Source: Alitta virens (Eukaryota; Annelida; Polychaeta; Phyllodocida; Nereididae). From it: a DNA stretch of 64,000 bases. Below, one piece after another: positions 1 through 12,006 of this stretch (its first letter is position 1; each line of letters starts with the position of its first letter). The stretch covers positions 37,656,685 to 37,720,684 of the forward strand of contig OW028578.1 of NCBI GenBank assembly GCA_932294295.1. Direction: 5' to 3'. The position numbers and the translations under genes are program-made. The notes beneath the pieces were generated by a model, which made no database searches, was not told where the DNA came from, and saw nothing but the letters and a program-made list of their open reading frames with translations.

Positions 1-251
1 TCTCTTGATGGGGGGGGGGGGGGGTGGGATGCAGGCCTACTTTGTCTGTTCGTGACTTTCCCTCGCTCATAAAAAAGTTGCCTCAGTTAACGCGCGGACA
101 CTAGCCAAGAGGTAAATTAATGGTGGATCACTTATGCCAAACTTATAAACTTGTACTGATATGTGATATCAAGTGTAAAACTGTACAAAAAAGCACAAAT
201 GTTTCAAAAACAACCGTGTGTGAAAAAGGGTAATTTTCACAATAGTTATTT

Positions 252-330
252 GGGGGGGGGGGGGGGGATGATTGCATTGATCATCCCCCCCCCCTTCCCA
301 AAAAGTGGGGGTATATATCTCCCAAATCAC
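252..330. repeat. G-tract / GATGAT...ATCATC hairpin repeat, copy 1
   Basis: A G run leads into GATGATTGCATTGATCATC and then a C run, so the G-GATGAT and ATCATC-C arms can pair around a 7-nt loop. A short AAAGTGGGGGTATATAT block follows. The same arrangement recurs at 27443-27522, so this is a dispersed family rather than a chance homopolymer. Function unknown. Confidence 0.6.
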
Positions 331-922
331 CCCCTATAAATCGATGCACCTGTTTATTGAACAACAATGGAGCAGACAAAATAACCCATTATACACTTGA
401 CACCGTAATAACATGAAGTACAAATAATTTTCAGTTGAATGTTATAGTTGTTAGAAGGTGGGCCTCAAACTGCCAATGACTCTCCCCTAATTAATGATGA
501 ATCTTTCTTTTGAAGGGGGTCCCCAGAGAGCAAGCAAGATCAGGCCAACATCGCTTCAATGTTGGTGGACAACATTCCGCTGATGTTGATATGATATTTC
601 TCAGTCAGTCAGGTCGCTGATTGGTCGTGAGCTTTAGCCACAGATATTTTCTGTATTTCTAAAATGACGTCATCCGCAGGGCTTTCAAGCTCAGTGCTCT
701 CACCACACTGGTTCACCAAAAAGCTATATTTTTTAAGTGACTTTGCGTTACATTTTCGCCTCTATCTTAGTGAATTTACCAGTCATTTCGGCTTTCTCAC
801 ACATTCGCTTCATTATGGACTGTAGCTATTAACACCCATGGGCTGGGATTTGTACCAAGCTTCTGTTACATAGATGAATGGAAAGTTACTGAAGTGTTCC
901 AGTCTTTCGAGGAGTGCTTCCT

Positions 923-2212
923 TTAATTCAAAACACTATTTCTGAATAAGCCAGAACCTAGTGGCCCACGAAGTGCAACAGCTATTCATGTTCACGACCA
1001 AATCACATCAACCATCAGGGTGGAACATCGCTTTGGGTCTGTGGCTAGAAAAAAGCTCATAGGCTTTGATAGGGCAGCGATCATTTGTTTCTGTGGCGAA
1101 TATTTTTGGTCTGAAATGCCTCTCATGGCTCATATCCCCCGTTCTGGTTTTTGTTGTTCTCTCAAAGAATTCTAAAAATATTTTTCCATCTGATCCCTGT
1201 CCCAGTTTAATATCATCCCATAGCAACTGCCTAGCTTCGTGACAGCCTCTGAAACCAAAGCCTTTAGTGAAAGAACACCAAATAAAATTTTGCAATCCCT
1301 CAGGATGATTGAAATCAAATTGGCCACTTGTAAAAAGGATGTGTTCATCATTTTTGCTTAAGGTGTCTGCTCTGTTGGGCCTATTGCCCTTGCCACATTT
1401 TTAAGGATTTTTTTCCACTTAGCATTTGTCTGGACAATTTGACAATGTGATTTTGACCGATATCCAAACCATACCCAGATTGTTCTCATTTTCGTTGTAT
1501 ATGTCCATAATACGTAACAATTAGATGAGCGGCCAGGGGCTAATTTTTGGAGATGCTGTGACCCCGAGAGCCAGATGATCATATTACACATCATTTTAAT
1601 CCTTAAGACTTAAGCTATTCGGATTGTTTGGTCTTAAAACTCAAAACTGGTGCACAACTGGACAATTTAGTTACCATGGTAACCATCTCAGCAATTTTCA
1701 GGACTATAAAAATTACAATGCAAACTTTTATTCTAACATAGCTACTACAGCTATAAAGAATTGTATAGCCTAAATTCAAGCAAATAATAAAATCTTGAAA
1801 AAATCTTTTGGTGGTCATTCATCTGACATTGCTCAGGTTGTCTTGGAAACATAACTCAAAACAAAATTTGAGCCTTTTTTTAATAGCTTGACTTGCCTTT
1901 CTTTATTATGTGAACAGTTGAGAAAATAGCAGTATTATCTGTCATGGTGCCCGGCTCATATTGTTGCCCATCCGTTTTCTGTAGGGAGATAAACCAGTGA
2001 CCTAACAAGGTGTCCAGTCTGGTTGGATCCATTTCCAGGATCGATGCAGTGTCTGCAGACTCTCCCTCTTTATCAGCCACTAATTTTAGAAATCTTTCAA
2101 ACACTTCATTGGTCTTTTGGATCGTGGTTTTTGCTGTGTTTGACTGGATAAATTCCAGTAGGCTGTTCTCATGAGCATTGATCAGTGACATTTTCATGAT
2201 CCATTTGTACAA
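923..2212 (-). pseudogene. Crypton-derived (KIAA1958/DUF3504-like) tyrosine recombinase pseudogene
   Basis: Read on the minus strand, 2212-1900 encodes an N-terminal helical domain like the core-binding half of KIAA1958/Crypton proteins (LLEFIQSNTAKTTIQKTNEV, later a WFISLQKTDGQQYEPGT-like block). About 300 bp without clear homology (an intron or insertion) follows. From about 1500 down to 1008 comes the catalytic half: GKGNRPNRADTLSKNDE, TSGQFDFNHPEGLQNF, GFGFRGCHEAR (the Arg of FRG is the likely box-I catalytic residue), FERTTKTRTG, RHFRPKIFAT and RCPIKAYELFSSHRP. A frameshift lies near 1395, where the upstream SGKKSLK frame must move to reach CGKGNRPN. A stop appears just after HPDG, though a weak GPLG-type remnant continues to 923. 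Family members act as site-specific DNA recombinases in Crypton transposons or as domesticated host proteins. This copy looks dead. It is recognised from family motifs only; no search was run. Confidence 0.8.
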
Positions 2213-2312
2213 AAAATCAGCAATTTCATTTGTGTTGACCGTGGAGGCAAAAAAATCTGCTTCATTGCAAAGACTTGAAATACTTGACTGGGAAATTCTT
2301 TAAATGTGGTAT

Positions 2313-2410
2313 TACCTGAATGTCAAACTCAAATGTACAACAGGTCTTTTATGTATAGAGCATCAGTTGCTTGGAATCTACTGCCAGAGAGCTTCAAAAC
2401 AGGAGTAAAG
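2313..2410 (+). pseudogene. LINE reverse transcriptase C-terminal scrap
   Basis: The plus strand reads MYNRSFMYRASVAWNLLPES then FKTGVKLYFS and a stop. This matches the usual end of Jockey/CR1-type ORF2 proteins (RSFxYRAxxxWNxLPxxx). AT-rich sequence like a LINE 3' UTR follows to about 2850. The copy is heavily 5' truncated. Confidence 0.6.
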
Positions 2411-3063
2411 TTGTACTTTTCATGATTTTATATTACTGTTAATTTAAAAAAAAAATTTTAATGGGCCGCTTGAAAAACCGTTTTTATACCAAAGTGTTTT
2501 ACCCATATAAAATATTTTCAAAACATAAATAAGAAATAAATATATATCTAACCATATCCATTTTTTAAAAGTTTCCTCGTTTTGTTATGCATTTTTTTTA
2601 AATTTATTTCTGGGAGCTCTTTAATTGCTTAGTGGAAGCCTGTTCTGAAGTTATTCTTATTTCATATTATTAAATAACATAAATTGAAAGAGGCGTTTGT
2701 GAGTTTTTTCCATGATATATATGAATAAAAACTCAAGAAACCTTCTATTACTCTCCTGAAATTACAACTGCTATCGTGATTACAATTGAGCAATTGATAT
2801 AACTATGAGTATTATGTTGAAGATATTTTTTGTAAATTAAATGGGGAAACCCCCTAAGGCCTATAAGATGTCACTCAGAGGAAACCACCCTACTTTAATA
2901 GGGCCCAACACATTTCATAATTGAAATAGGCCAATTTGACATAGGTTACTTGTAATTATTCGCTAAATGGATTCAGTGAAAAGGTGACCATGTCATGTCA
3001 TCATTACCCTTTTCTCTAGATCCTGGTTGAATAGGCTGATGATACTCTTGAACAGTTGCCTTG

Positions 3064-3369
3064 AAACAATACAATGCAATACAATGCAACACAACACAAT
3101 ACGACACAATGCAATACAGTGCAATACAATACAAGACAATACAATACAATATAATGTTGACAATACAATACAATACAATAAAAAAACAATACAATACAAC
3201 CCAATACAATGCAATACAATACAAAACAATGTAATATAGTACAATACAATACCATAGCATGCAATAAAAAAATACAATGACATACAATATAAAGTTGACA
3301 ATACAGTACTCCACAATACAACATTATATAATGCCATACAATACAATACAATACAATAATACACATACA
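3064..3369. repeat. ACAAT/GCAAT pentanucleotide array
   Basis: About 300 bp of imperfect 5-bp units (ACAAT with GCAAT, ACAAC and ACGAC variants). All overlapping open frames here are translations of the repeat. The complementary array (TATTG/CATTG) is at 43089-43296. Confidence 0.95.
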
Positions 3370-3849
3370 ATGGAAGAATTAAAAAAAAAACAAAAGAAAA
3401 ACAACTAGGAAGATTTAGCGATAATGACCTTCCCGGATTTTCCTTTTAGTAGCTGGTTCCTTAAGTAAATTCTCAGACAGGATCCCTCATCAATAATTTA
3501 AGGGGGATGTGTCCCTATATTAAGGTTGTAGGTGGCGTGGGAGGGGGGGGGGGTTCTGTCTATAATCTAAAGTTCATTAAGCTTACTCAGCAAAACAATC
3601 ACCTTTTGCTGTTTTATGTGTGTTTATGAATAGTTTGTTAAGTGGCTGTATTTGGAGAGAAGGGCTTGGTTTTAATATTGATATACAGTGGTGGAAAAGC
3701 AGTTTGTGCATATTTATTAAATAAGTACGATTTTGGGGTAAATATGATTTACTTTTCTTGTCCATTTTGCCTTCCATGGACCCTGCAAAGACAAACAGGC
3801 AGAAATGTTCGAGTCACGACATTTAACTAATGCTGTCCCAATATTAAAG

Positions 3850-4275
3850 TGTAAGAAAAAAATTGTAAAATAATTTCACCATATGAAATACACTGTGAAA
3901 TAGTTAAAAGTGTTACCCTAAAAATACTTGCTACTCATATTTTCGAGTAATATTCCCAAATACGATTGACAGAACATAATATTATTGAAAAAATTCAATA
4001 TTGTAGAAGACATTGTCACAAGGTGATAATCATTCATGCCCAAAACATTTCAGAAATATTTGAGATCATATTTACCATAGATATTACCAAAATATCGACA
4101 CAACATATAAATTATTATCTAACATTATGTCAATATATGTTGAAAATATTGTCACAATATAAAACTTGTAAAAATAATTTCACCATGTGAGATACATTAT
4201 AAAAATATTACAGTAACATTCCTACAATATATTTTTGGTATATTTTTTATAAATATTTTCCAAACATGCCATGTA
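3850..4275. repeat. Diverged direct repeat, spacing about 310 bp
   Basis: The block around 3865 (TTGTAAAATAATTTCACCAT followed by ATGAAATACA) recurs around 4168 as TTGTAAAAATAATTTCACCA followed by TGTGAGATACA. Both lead into AATATT-rich sequence with TTCCCAAATAC and TTCCAAACAT endings. It appears to be an old AT-rich tandem duplication with no coding potential. Confidence 0.45.
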
Positions 4276-4330
4276 TAATTGAAATTGTTGGTGTTTGTAG
4301 AGGATGGGGTCAATGACTGCCTCAGCATAG

Positions 4331-4697
4331 GTGTCACACTTTTTGTCACAATGTCATAATTATAGTTTTCATGGATTCAAAAACTATGTAAAAAAGAAAA
4401 TAATAGAATCTTATACTGATAATTGTAACTTCATTGTTTTGTTTGTCAGAATAATTAGTTTATTAGTCTTCTCCTCAGCATCCCGTCCATTGGTTTCCAT
4501 TCAACTTGTTCACTCTCTTTTATATGCTACTTAGATTGATGTTGTTGTTTTTTTTTCTCTTCCCCAAAAACCACTGTGCGTGTGTCACTCCACTGGCTCC
4601 ATGTATTTAGTACATAACTTTGTAGTATTATGTATATGTTATAATTATGTAAGTTGAGCAAACAAAATAAATGAAATTGAAAAATTGAAATTGAATA
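4331..4697 (+). mobile_element. Probable LINE 3' end with TGAAAT-type tail
   Basis: AT-rich sequence ends AAATAAATGAAATTGAAAAA followed by TTGAAATTGAA. A polyadenylation-like AATAAA before a short simple-repeat tail is typical of non-LTR retrotransposon 3' ends in this window. No protein remnant was recognised. Confidence 0.35.
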
Positions 4698-4717
4698 ATC
4701 AATGTGTTTGGAAGCCA

Positions 4718-4803
4718 TCCAACATGCACTGCAGGTATCCAACATACTCTGCAGCCGTCCAACATACTCTGCAGCTGCCCAAAATACACGGCAGCTGTCC
4801 AAC
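4718..4803. repeat. About 22-bp minisatellite (TCCAACATACTCTGCAGC)
   Basis: Four to five imperfect copies of a unit resembling TCCAACATACTCTGCAGCYG. The same unit, in opposite orientation, appears at 28614-28670. Confidence 0.7.
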
Positions 4804-5432
4804 CTATAACTATACCGGATGGCAATGAAACATTCTGATTGGCTGACACTAGCTGATCATAGAATATATTATTGCATGCACTATATAATTTAAGACTGTG
4901 CAATTGCTATGACTAGAATTAAAAAGCCATGTTGCATATATATTAACAAATTACATTGGTCAAAGCTAACAGCACCCTGTTACACTAGCGCCTGCATGCA
5001 TATTTTGAATAAATATATTTGGTGGAAATGTTACAACTGGTGGTAAAAACAAGTATCAAATACAACAAAAAATGTTTACATATCAATTATACTAACTATA
5101 GATTTTGTACCACTCACCAGTAAAATTTAGCATTATGTTCACCGTTGTACAAATCCTCATGTACAACAGTTAGCCAGCCACCCTGCCCTGGGATTTGTAA
5201 GCAGTTGCAGGCAGTTCTAGCAATCTGACTTAGTTGTACGATTTATTTAATAACTTCGTCAGTTTTTATCCGATTTTCAAAATTCTAACATTTTCTAAAA
5301 GCTTAGTTCTTTACCAAACTAAACAATTAACTAATTGATTAGACGAATTGTAGACGGAGCGCTTTTTTCTAGTGAATCGTAATCAATAAAAAATTAAATT
5401 GACACATTGACAATTAAAATATTGGTACAAAA

Positions 5433-5575
5433 CAATTACACAATGGTTACATTGTGAGACATGAAATATGTACACCCTCAAATGTTATGTACAACTCGGC
5501 CTATCGACGTCCTTGTACTTTGACAGTTTCGGGTGTACATATTTTCATGTCTCACATGTAACCATTGTATAATTT
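5433..5575. mobile_element. Fold-back MITE, about 143 bp
   Basis: The left arm (ACAATGGTTACATTGTGAGA, then CATGAAATATGTACACCC) is repeated in reverse complement at 5530-5575 (GGGTGTACATATTTTCATGT, then CTCACATGTAACCATTGT). Arms of about 45 bp differ by a few indels around a 50-bp centre. No transposase, so non-autonomous. The target duplication is unclear. Confidence 0.7.
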
Positions 5576-5579
5576 TATT

Positions 5580-8425
5580 GTATATATATAGCATTAGAAT
5601 AGTATCGGCACATATTTTCACCCAAGAAAGAGCTTCCAAAGACTCCATGTAGATGTTTTTATAATTCTTTATTTAAATGAAAAATCATATGAAAAAAAAA
5701 GAAACTCTAATCATACAGATAAAACACACAATAAATTGAATACAGTTATATATCTCTTTGACATTAAAAACCAAATATTTTGTTGGAATAGTGCCATTCA
5801 AAACATACTGTTCAACTAGGTGATTGGTGTTTTTGTACGGCACTCCTGATAAGATTAGATTTATTTTTATCCGCACAAATAAGTACATTTTGTAATATCT
5901 TATATATACAGAGAAAGCCCATCTGGTGCCTTCTGCCCACATGGGCTTACAATTGACCTTATTTATGAACCAAGAACAAGGTTTATACAAAAAGATAACA
6001 CTGTTCATCGCAAAAAATGTGAACTTACTGAAATGTTCATAATGCAAGTCTTAGTTTATTTACATCAAAATTTAAATTTAAATCAGGGATTTCAGTCTGT
6101 TATCACTTCACTGAGTAGTCTCCACCGACTTTACAATTACACCCTTGCCATGTCTGTTCAAGCATGAGTCTTTCGCAACCAGTTTCACAATATATTGCAT
6201 AACATTTTCTTTCACGAAGTCCGAAACTGGTGGGTCATACACTAACCTCAATGGCTAATGGTTTGTCCGATAAAACATTTTGCGGCTATGATATTTTTGA
6301 TATTTTTCCACCTATATTTAGCCAAATTCTAATGATTTTCTCATTACTTATGATCTAATTAATATCTTTGATCGAAGATTTGAACATGATGTTGATGGCC
6401 ACTAGTTTTAACTCAAGCCACTAACTTTCCATTGAATATTTAAGTTTGGCTGCTTTTAACCATTCTAAGATGTCAAACATCTAAACATACTGATGCCAAG
6501 CATGACTTATATTTCATGTTATTGTCATTTTTGAAGACTCAATTGCACCTAGGCTTTAAATTTTCAGTTTTCAATTGCTAATTTACAAGTACCCAATAAA
6601 TTTTAAAGATTTCATCACCTTTGATAAGGTTTCCAGGCGCACTTGCTGCAAGCCAGCGCCATTGCATCAGGCCCACTCCACCATGATTAACACAGCAAAC
6701 TGGATTATTAAATGTCAAAGCTTCATGGTGTGTTTGTCACACCATCCATAATTTGTTACACCTACATTGCAACATCACACCCTGATATTTCCAATTCTAG
6801 GTTTGTCACACCCCAGAAAGCATTGCCAGAATGCTTTGTTTGTGAGTTTGATCACTTATAATCAAGCTATTGGAGGTCGATTTGCATGAGTTCTTAATCT
6901 GCCTTTCAAGCTATGGTGGTGGTGTGTCCATTTTAACTGTACTAGCTAACACTTGCATTTCTTCTGTTTTGAATTCCTAGAATATTACATCTTAATCAAT
7001 TAGGTTTTGTTTTGACCTTTCCGAAGTTGATGAAATCTTGAAATATCAATAAATGCTGGGCAATCAGCTACAAGCTGAAAGTTTGGATGTAATTGGTTTT
7101 GTTTGCAAAATGGCGAATATACAAAACATAAGTGACACTTGGTAACTGTATACCTGATTTTAAACATGGTAAAACATCCTGGAGTAGCTGAAAGATATCA
7201 TTATTAATATCTAATGGCATATTTCTGCCATAATTATACATAAACATATAATGACCATCACCATTGTGTTCACATCTTCGATCAACAACCAATTAGATCA
7301 TAAGAAATTGAGAAAACAATTACCAGAATTTGGCTAAATATATATGGGAAAATGCCAAAGCTCTTTCATTGGCGTAAACTATTTTATAACAAAGTGATTA
7401 TGCCTCAAATTTGCATTTGATTTAGATGATTCACACGCTGTCTTTTATATTAAAACCATTGCTGATTGGAAGTTTACCACAGAGCTGTGTTAGCTTGCCA
7501 TTCTTTACAATCTACAATTGCTATCTCTGTCCATAGCCAGCTGCTCCCCATTTACACCTAGGTGGAGTGGAGCAAAGAGTTACAGAGGATCTGCTCATCA
7601 GTTCCTCTATACCATGGTTCAGAGGTATGCACCTTAATCACTATGCTATGGTAATTCTTCATTAACAGCATTCTTGAGAATCACTGAAGACTTCTTTATG
7701 CTGTTATGTGGTCCTAATTCTGGAAATCTTTTTTTGAGTTTTAATTATTTTCAGTGATAAAAACCACCCTATGGTATAGAATGATATTAATTTTACTATT
7801 ATCAATGCTTATGCTAGAAATCTGTCATAATGCCATTTCAAACACAGTTTTGTTGGTTGGACTTGCTCATACATGAACTTTAGCGTCCACTCTGCGCTTC
7901 ACCACAAAAGAATGAGGAAAAAAGGTAGATTGCCTGTTTTTCGAAATGCACCATACATGTTTTTTCCACTCTTCATATATAATGCATGCTTCAAATGTTC
8001 CCTGAACCAAAAGACGAATTGTTCATTCCAACACAAATTGACAAATGCATATCGGATTGCAGGGAGTGATGCAAGGAGGCATACTGCCACTCCTACGCTT
8101 GTGTTGCATTTTTTTTTTGTGGCGCCCACTTTATGTTTATAATTTGTTGGAAACTAGGACACTTTCATGCAGTTCTTGGACAGGTTAAAGGCAATTGTCC
8201 TGTGCTACAGTAATGGCAAATTAATAGAAGCGCGCAGAAAATGTCAACATCTGCTGGCTCTTCGAAATTTACTTGTGAATAATTTATCCCATGTACTTTG
8301 ATACTTTAGAGAACGACGTCTATCCAGCAATTCCAGTGAAACCCATTGCCCTCTCAGTCCAAACTTCTTAATGGGGCCTGTTATTTACTATTCCATTCCA
8401 GCTGAAATGTATTCGAGATTGTGCA
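5580..8425. other. Anonymous AT-rich stretch with scattered repeat fragments
   Basis: No gene is supported. Open frames are short and lack recognisable motifs. Fragments shared with elsewhere include 6140-6175 (CAAGCATGAGTCTTTC, similar to 23318-23335), 6316-6345 and 7300-7480 (blocks shared with 18570-18735). The rest shows nothing recognisable. Confidence 0.5.
7300..7480. repeat. Dispersed repeat shared with 18570-18735
   Basis: GAGAAAACAATTACCAGAAT then TTGGCTAAA matches 18705-18728 in direct orientation. ATGCCTCAAATTTGCATTTG and AAAACCATTG..TGATTGGAA match 18570-18650 in reverse complement. A further relative is at 6316-6345, and AAAGCTCTTTCATTG also occurs at 19155. A rearranged old transposon family is the simplest reading. 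Confidence 0.55.
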
Positions 8426-8431
8426 GCAGTT

Positions 8432-8573
8432 GTACATGGCCAAATGTGCCACGTGCGTTTTCCATGAGAAGGATAAATGCATGGAAAACGCATGGTTTTT
8501 AGCTAATATGAGGCAAAAACCATTTGTTTATCCAAATGCATGGAAAACGCACATGGCACAATTGGCTATCTAC
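8432..8573. mobile_element. MITE, GTACATGGCCAAATGTGCC family, copy 1
   Basis: The ends are GTACATGGCCAAATGTGCCA and a diverged inverse (TGGCACAATTGGCTATCTAC). Internal GCATGGAAAACGCATGG blocks are themselves palindromic. A second copy lies at 39795-39952. Non-autonomous; the short frame through it is not a gene. Confidence 0.75.
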
Positions 8574-8576
8574 TTT

Positions 8577-8990
8577 CAAGACTCAAGACTCAAGACAAAT
8601 TTATTTGCCCTATGCAATAATACATACTCTATTTACAGTGTATGTGAGGCCAGGAGGAATACTCTAAGACACATTAATAGCATCGCTATCGAGTGCCCTC
8701 CTGGTTTTCGGAGAGATCCAAGCAAATCATTGTTAGTGAATGACAATGGTATATATTTTTTAATTACATAAATGAAAATGTTTGGTAGGATGTCCCTAAG
8801 ATTGTTTATAGAACTGCAATCCTGGAACTGTATGTGCGAATGAACAAAAATTGTGAAAAAAGTTGGCTTACTATATACCCCATACATTATATTAATTGCG
8901 GCTATATCACCTGAAATAGCGGACCGAATGATCTGCATTTCATACCACACAGAATGACGTTCATGCAGTGCCCAAATAAGGAAACTCAAT
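8577..8990 (-). mobile_element. LINE 3' end with TTGAGTC tail (minus)
   Basis: On the minus strand the sequence ends GGGCAAATAAATTTGTCTTG followed by AGTCTTGAGTCTTGA, an AATAAA plus short tandem tail as in LINE 3' termini. The upstream open frame (8989-8633) shows no recognised domain. The 5' limit is a guess. Confidence 0.45.
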
Positions 8991-9560
8991 ACGTTGCTTT
9001 TTGAAAAAAGGACATAATGCGTATTGCCGAAAAACCGGCCGTCAGACTACAGTTTGTCCGATATAATAATTACAATCTTCTATTGCAATAGTTTGGATTT
9101 ATCTACATAATAAAGTTAACATTTTGAAAATCGGACAAGAATTGATGGAGTTATGGCCGAAAATGTATCACGAATCGAGGACGTTCCTGACGCTGGTGAT
9201 ATAGACTGGCTTCAAGTACGTTTTATTCAAAGACCTTGTCAATTTTCATCCGATTTTAAAAATTCAAAGTTCCTCATGGCTGAAATTAATTTCCGTGCAC
9301 ATGTTATGGATCTGACAAACAGATCAGTGAATCCTGTGGTTTTTCCTTCAAGATCTAACGGGTAGTTAAATTGTATTACGTTATCAGAAATGTGTAGTGA
9401 TCAAACTAGTACTTTTGTGTCCCCCAATAATGTAGAGCATACTTCCATTTCCCTATGATATACACTTATTTATGTATTGAATCACTCTTTACAATGGGTG
9501 TATTTGAATTTTGATCAACTTTAATATACAATTCAGAAAATGACAAGGTCAAGGAATGCT

Positions 9561-9752
9561 GTGGTGGTGGTGGATTAGGGCTTTATAGGGCTCTTATATT
9601 TCTGCACCTGATGGGCTAATTAGGACAGGTAGGGACCATGGCAATGAGACAAAGGATGAAACCGCCATCCAACATAGGCTCGACCGGGAATTGAACCCAA
9701 AACCTGGTGGTTGGAAGCCTAGCGTGCTACCACTGAGCTAGGACCCCACCCC
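9561..9752 (-). mobile_element. SINE-A (tRNA-derived), full-length
   Basis: On the minus strand it starts GGGGTCCTAGCTCAGTGGTA (A box) and carries GGTTCAATTCCCGGTCGAGC (B box), then the family body ATGGCGGTTTCATCCTTTG...CTGTCCTAATTAGCCCATCA and a CCACCACCAC tail. A 15-bp target duplication (AGGTCAAGGAATGCT at 9546, AGGTCAAGGAAAGCT at 9753, one mismatch) brackets it. Such elements are transcribed by Pol III and mobilised by LINE machinery. Confidence 0.9.
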
Positions 9753-9769
9753 AGGTCAAGGAAAGCTAT

Positions 9770-10520
9770 GAATATTGGTAATTATATATAAAAATACATT
9801 AATATATTTTAAGTCATAAGGATGTATATCAATGAACTATGGCCACATAATTAAATTGCTTGTATGAGCAAAAAACATCGTGTTTAGCCTCTAACAGGAT
9901 AGGTAATTCAAAATTCAAAAGAAGTTTAAGCAAATACATGTGGGAAACTCCCACACAATCTGGAGGATGCCACACAAAGGCAAACCCATGTCTCCAAGAT
10001 CATGCATGTACTTAATGGAATTTTCTGTGAAAAAAAATTGAAATTATACAACTTTTTAAGTCTCTGATCTCTGATAATTTGCATATTTCTTTTCCAAGAA
10101 AAAACATTTTTTAAAGGACTCTTTCATGTATAAAGCTGTTAAATGATGGAGCAACATAACATTCCAAAAGATTTCAAAGGTATTACTTCACTCTACTTAT
10201 TAAACACTATTTAAAGTCGATTTTATTCTTCGAATTTTGACGTTATCTTATCGTTATAGTTTCTTGTACAGTTTGATAATTATGAAAATACCCATTAGCC
10301 TTTGCTACTATTCATTCTTGCATAAATGGCTTGACCTTTGATGGTAATCCAATTATGTCATTGCATAATGTGGGAGTCACAATAATGCCTTTATTGTTGG
10401 TGATCTTTTCACAGTATCCCTGATACCACCAAAGAAATTATTTGAGGCTATTTATAGCACATTCAATGAGCAATTGATCTATTTATAGTAGCAAATGATA
10501 TGTCTTGGTGTGTGCCAAGG
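9770..10520. other. No recognised feature
   Basis: AT-rich sequence with only short open frames. Nothing identifiable was seen. Confidence 0.5.
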
Positions 10521-10537
10521 TATGTGTATTGTGGCCA

Positions 10538-10944
10538 GTGGTGGGTGGATTAAGGCTTTATGTCCGGTATTTCTGCACCTATTGGGCTAATTGGGACAGG
10601 CATGCAGGGACCATGGCAATGAGATGATGGATGAAACAGCCATCTATATTAGAAATCATATTTTGGGCTTAATATCCAGTGTTTCTGCACCTGATGGGCT
10701 AATTAGGACAGGCAGGGGCCATGGCAATGAGATGATGGATGAAACAGCCATCTAACTTAGAAATCATATTTTGGGCTTCATATCCAGTGTTTCTGCACCT
10801 ATTGGGCTAACTAGGACAGGCAGGGACCATGGCAATGATATGAAGGATAAACAGCCATCCAACTTAGGCTCGACTGGGAATTGAATCCGGGACCTAGTGA
10901 TTGGAAGCCCAGCGCGCTACCACTGAGCTAGGCCCCCACCCTGT
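10538..10944 (-). mobile_element. SINE-A with tandemly triplicated tail region
   Basis: On the minus strand, a normal tRNA-like head (GGGGGCCTAGCTCAGTGGTA, B box GGATTCAATTCCCAGTCGAG) is followed by the body module GATGGCTGTTTCATC...CTGCACC repeated three times. The last two units have a period of 108 bp (AGAAATCATATTTTGGGCTT at 10651 and 10759). A single 15-bp target duplication (TGTGTATTGTGGCCA at 10523, TGTGTATTGTGACCA at 10945) encloses the whole array. Confidence 0.88.
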
Positions 10945-10959
10945 TGTGTATTGTGACCA

Positions 10960-12000
10960 ACAATATGTTGCTGCTATACCAAAACTGTATAAACCTTCTT
11001 TTGGTTATTTTCAACAAGGCACAAGCTGATGGTTTTTATCAAATATAGTCTCACAAATGTACATATGTTCTTCATGATCATATTTGACACTTATGAAGAT
11101 CGAAATTGTTGGCCATTCTTGTAATTAATTGGGAATCAATTTCAACACAAAAAAAACAATGTTTATTTTTGATTTATTATTATTTTTTAAACTTTATATA
11201 TTTAATGTGGATTACCACACATTTTCAAAGAAAAATACAAGGTGGTTCTCAATCTGTTAGATGTGTTAGTAACTATAGTAACACCATAGAGCTTTCATAT
11301 TTAGAATAAACAATTTAAATTGTATTCCCTCCAGTGTCAGTATTGGAGTGTATTATTGCAACTTGATCTGGAAAAAAAAAAAAAATATTTTACCTGTTAT
11401 AATGCTATGTAGGGACCTAAATTTGATTATACATTATGTTATGCTGTCAATGCAAGCCCTGAACAAAATAATATGCATAATGGGTCTTTGCCAATAACCA
11501 GTTATTTGTCATAATTTCCTGCTGCTTGTCTCTTGCAAAGAATGTGAAGCATGTTAAAGCATAGATGAGATTTAGTTATGAGAATGCAAATATAAGTTCT
11601 AAATTATTATTAGAACATTTTGAAAACCAGATATTAGTCCACTACACTGGAAAGATTATTCCATGGGTTCTGTTAGAAATATTTACTTGCAGAATTACAG
11701 GAAAATGCAACTTTCATCATTTTTTTTTCTGCTAGTTGTGACTAAACTTTTATTTAACATCTGTTCATTTTTTTAGTGAAATAAATTGAAATAATTAGAT
11801 GCTATTTGAAATTAAAGGCTGCGTATAAATAATTATGCAAATATTTGTAGTTATTAGCAACTTAATGCAGTTGCTGTTGTATTTCTATCCATTACAAAAT
11901 GCCTCATGAGCATCAAGAACTTGTCTTGTCTCATGTGTCGTTTTCTAGTGCAATTCACAACTAACAGAACCTCACTTCAGAGTGCAGTATCAATTGACAT
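10960..12000. other. No recognised feature
   Basis: AT-rich sequence with an A run near 11370. Open frames are under 70 codons with no motif. Nothing is supported. Confidence 0.5.
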
Positions 12001-12006
12001 TTTAAT

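Noticed and set aside
7873..8142. Overlapping frames on both strands (89 and 76 codons)
   Set aside because: No recognised domain on either strand and no splice or start context; length is within chance for this composition.
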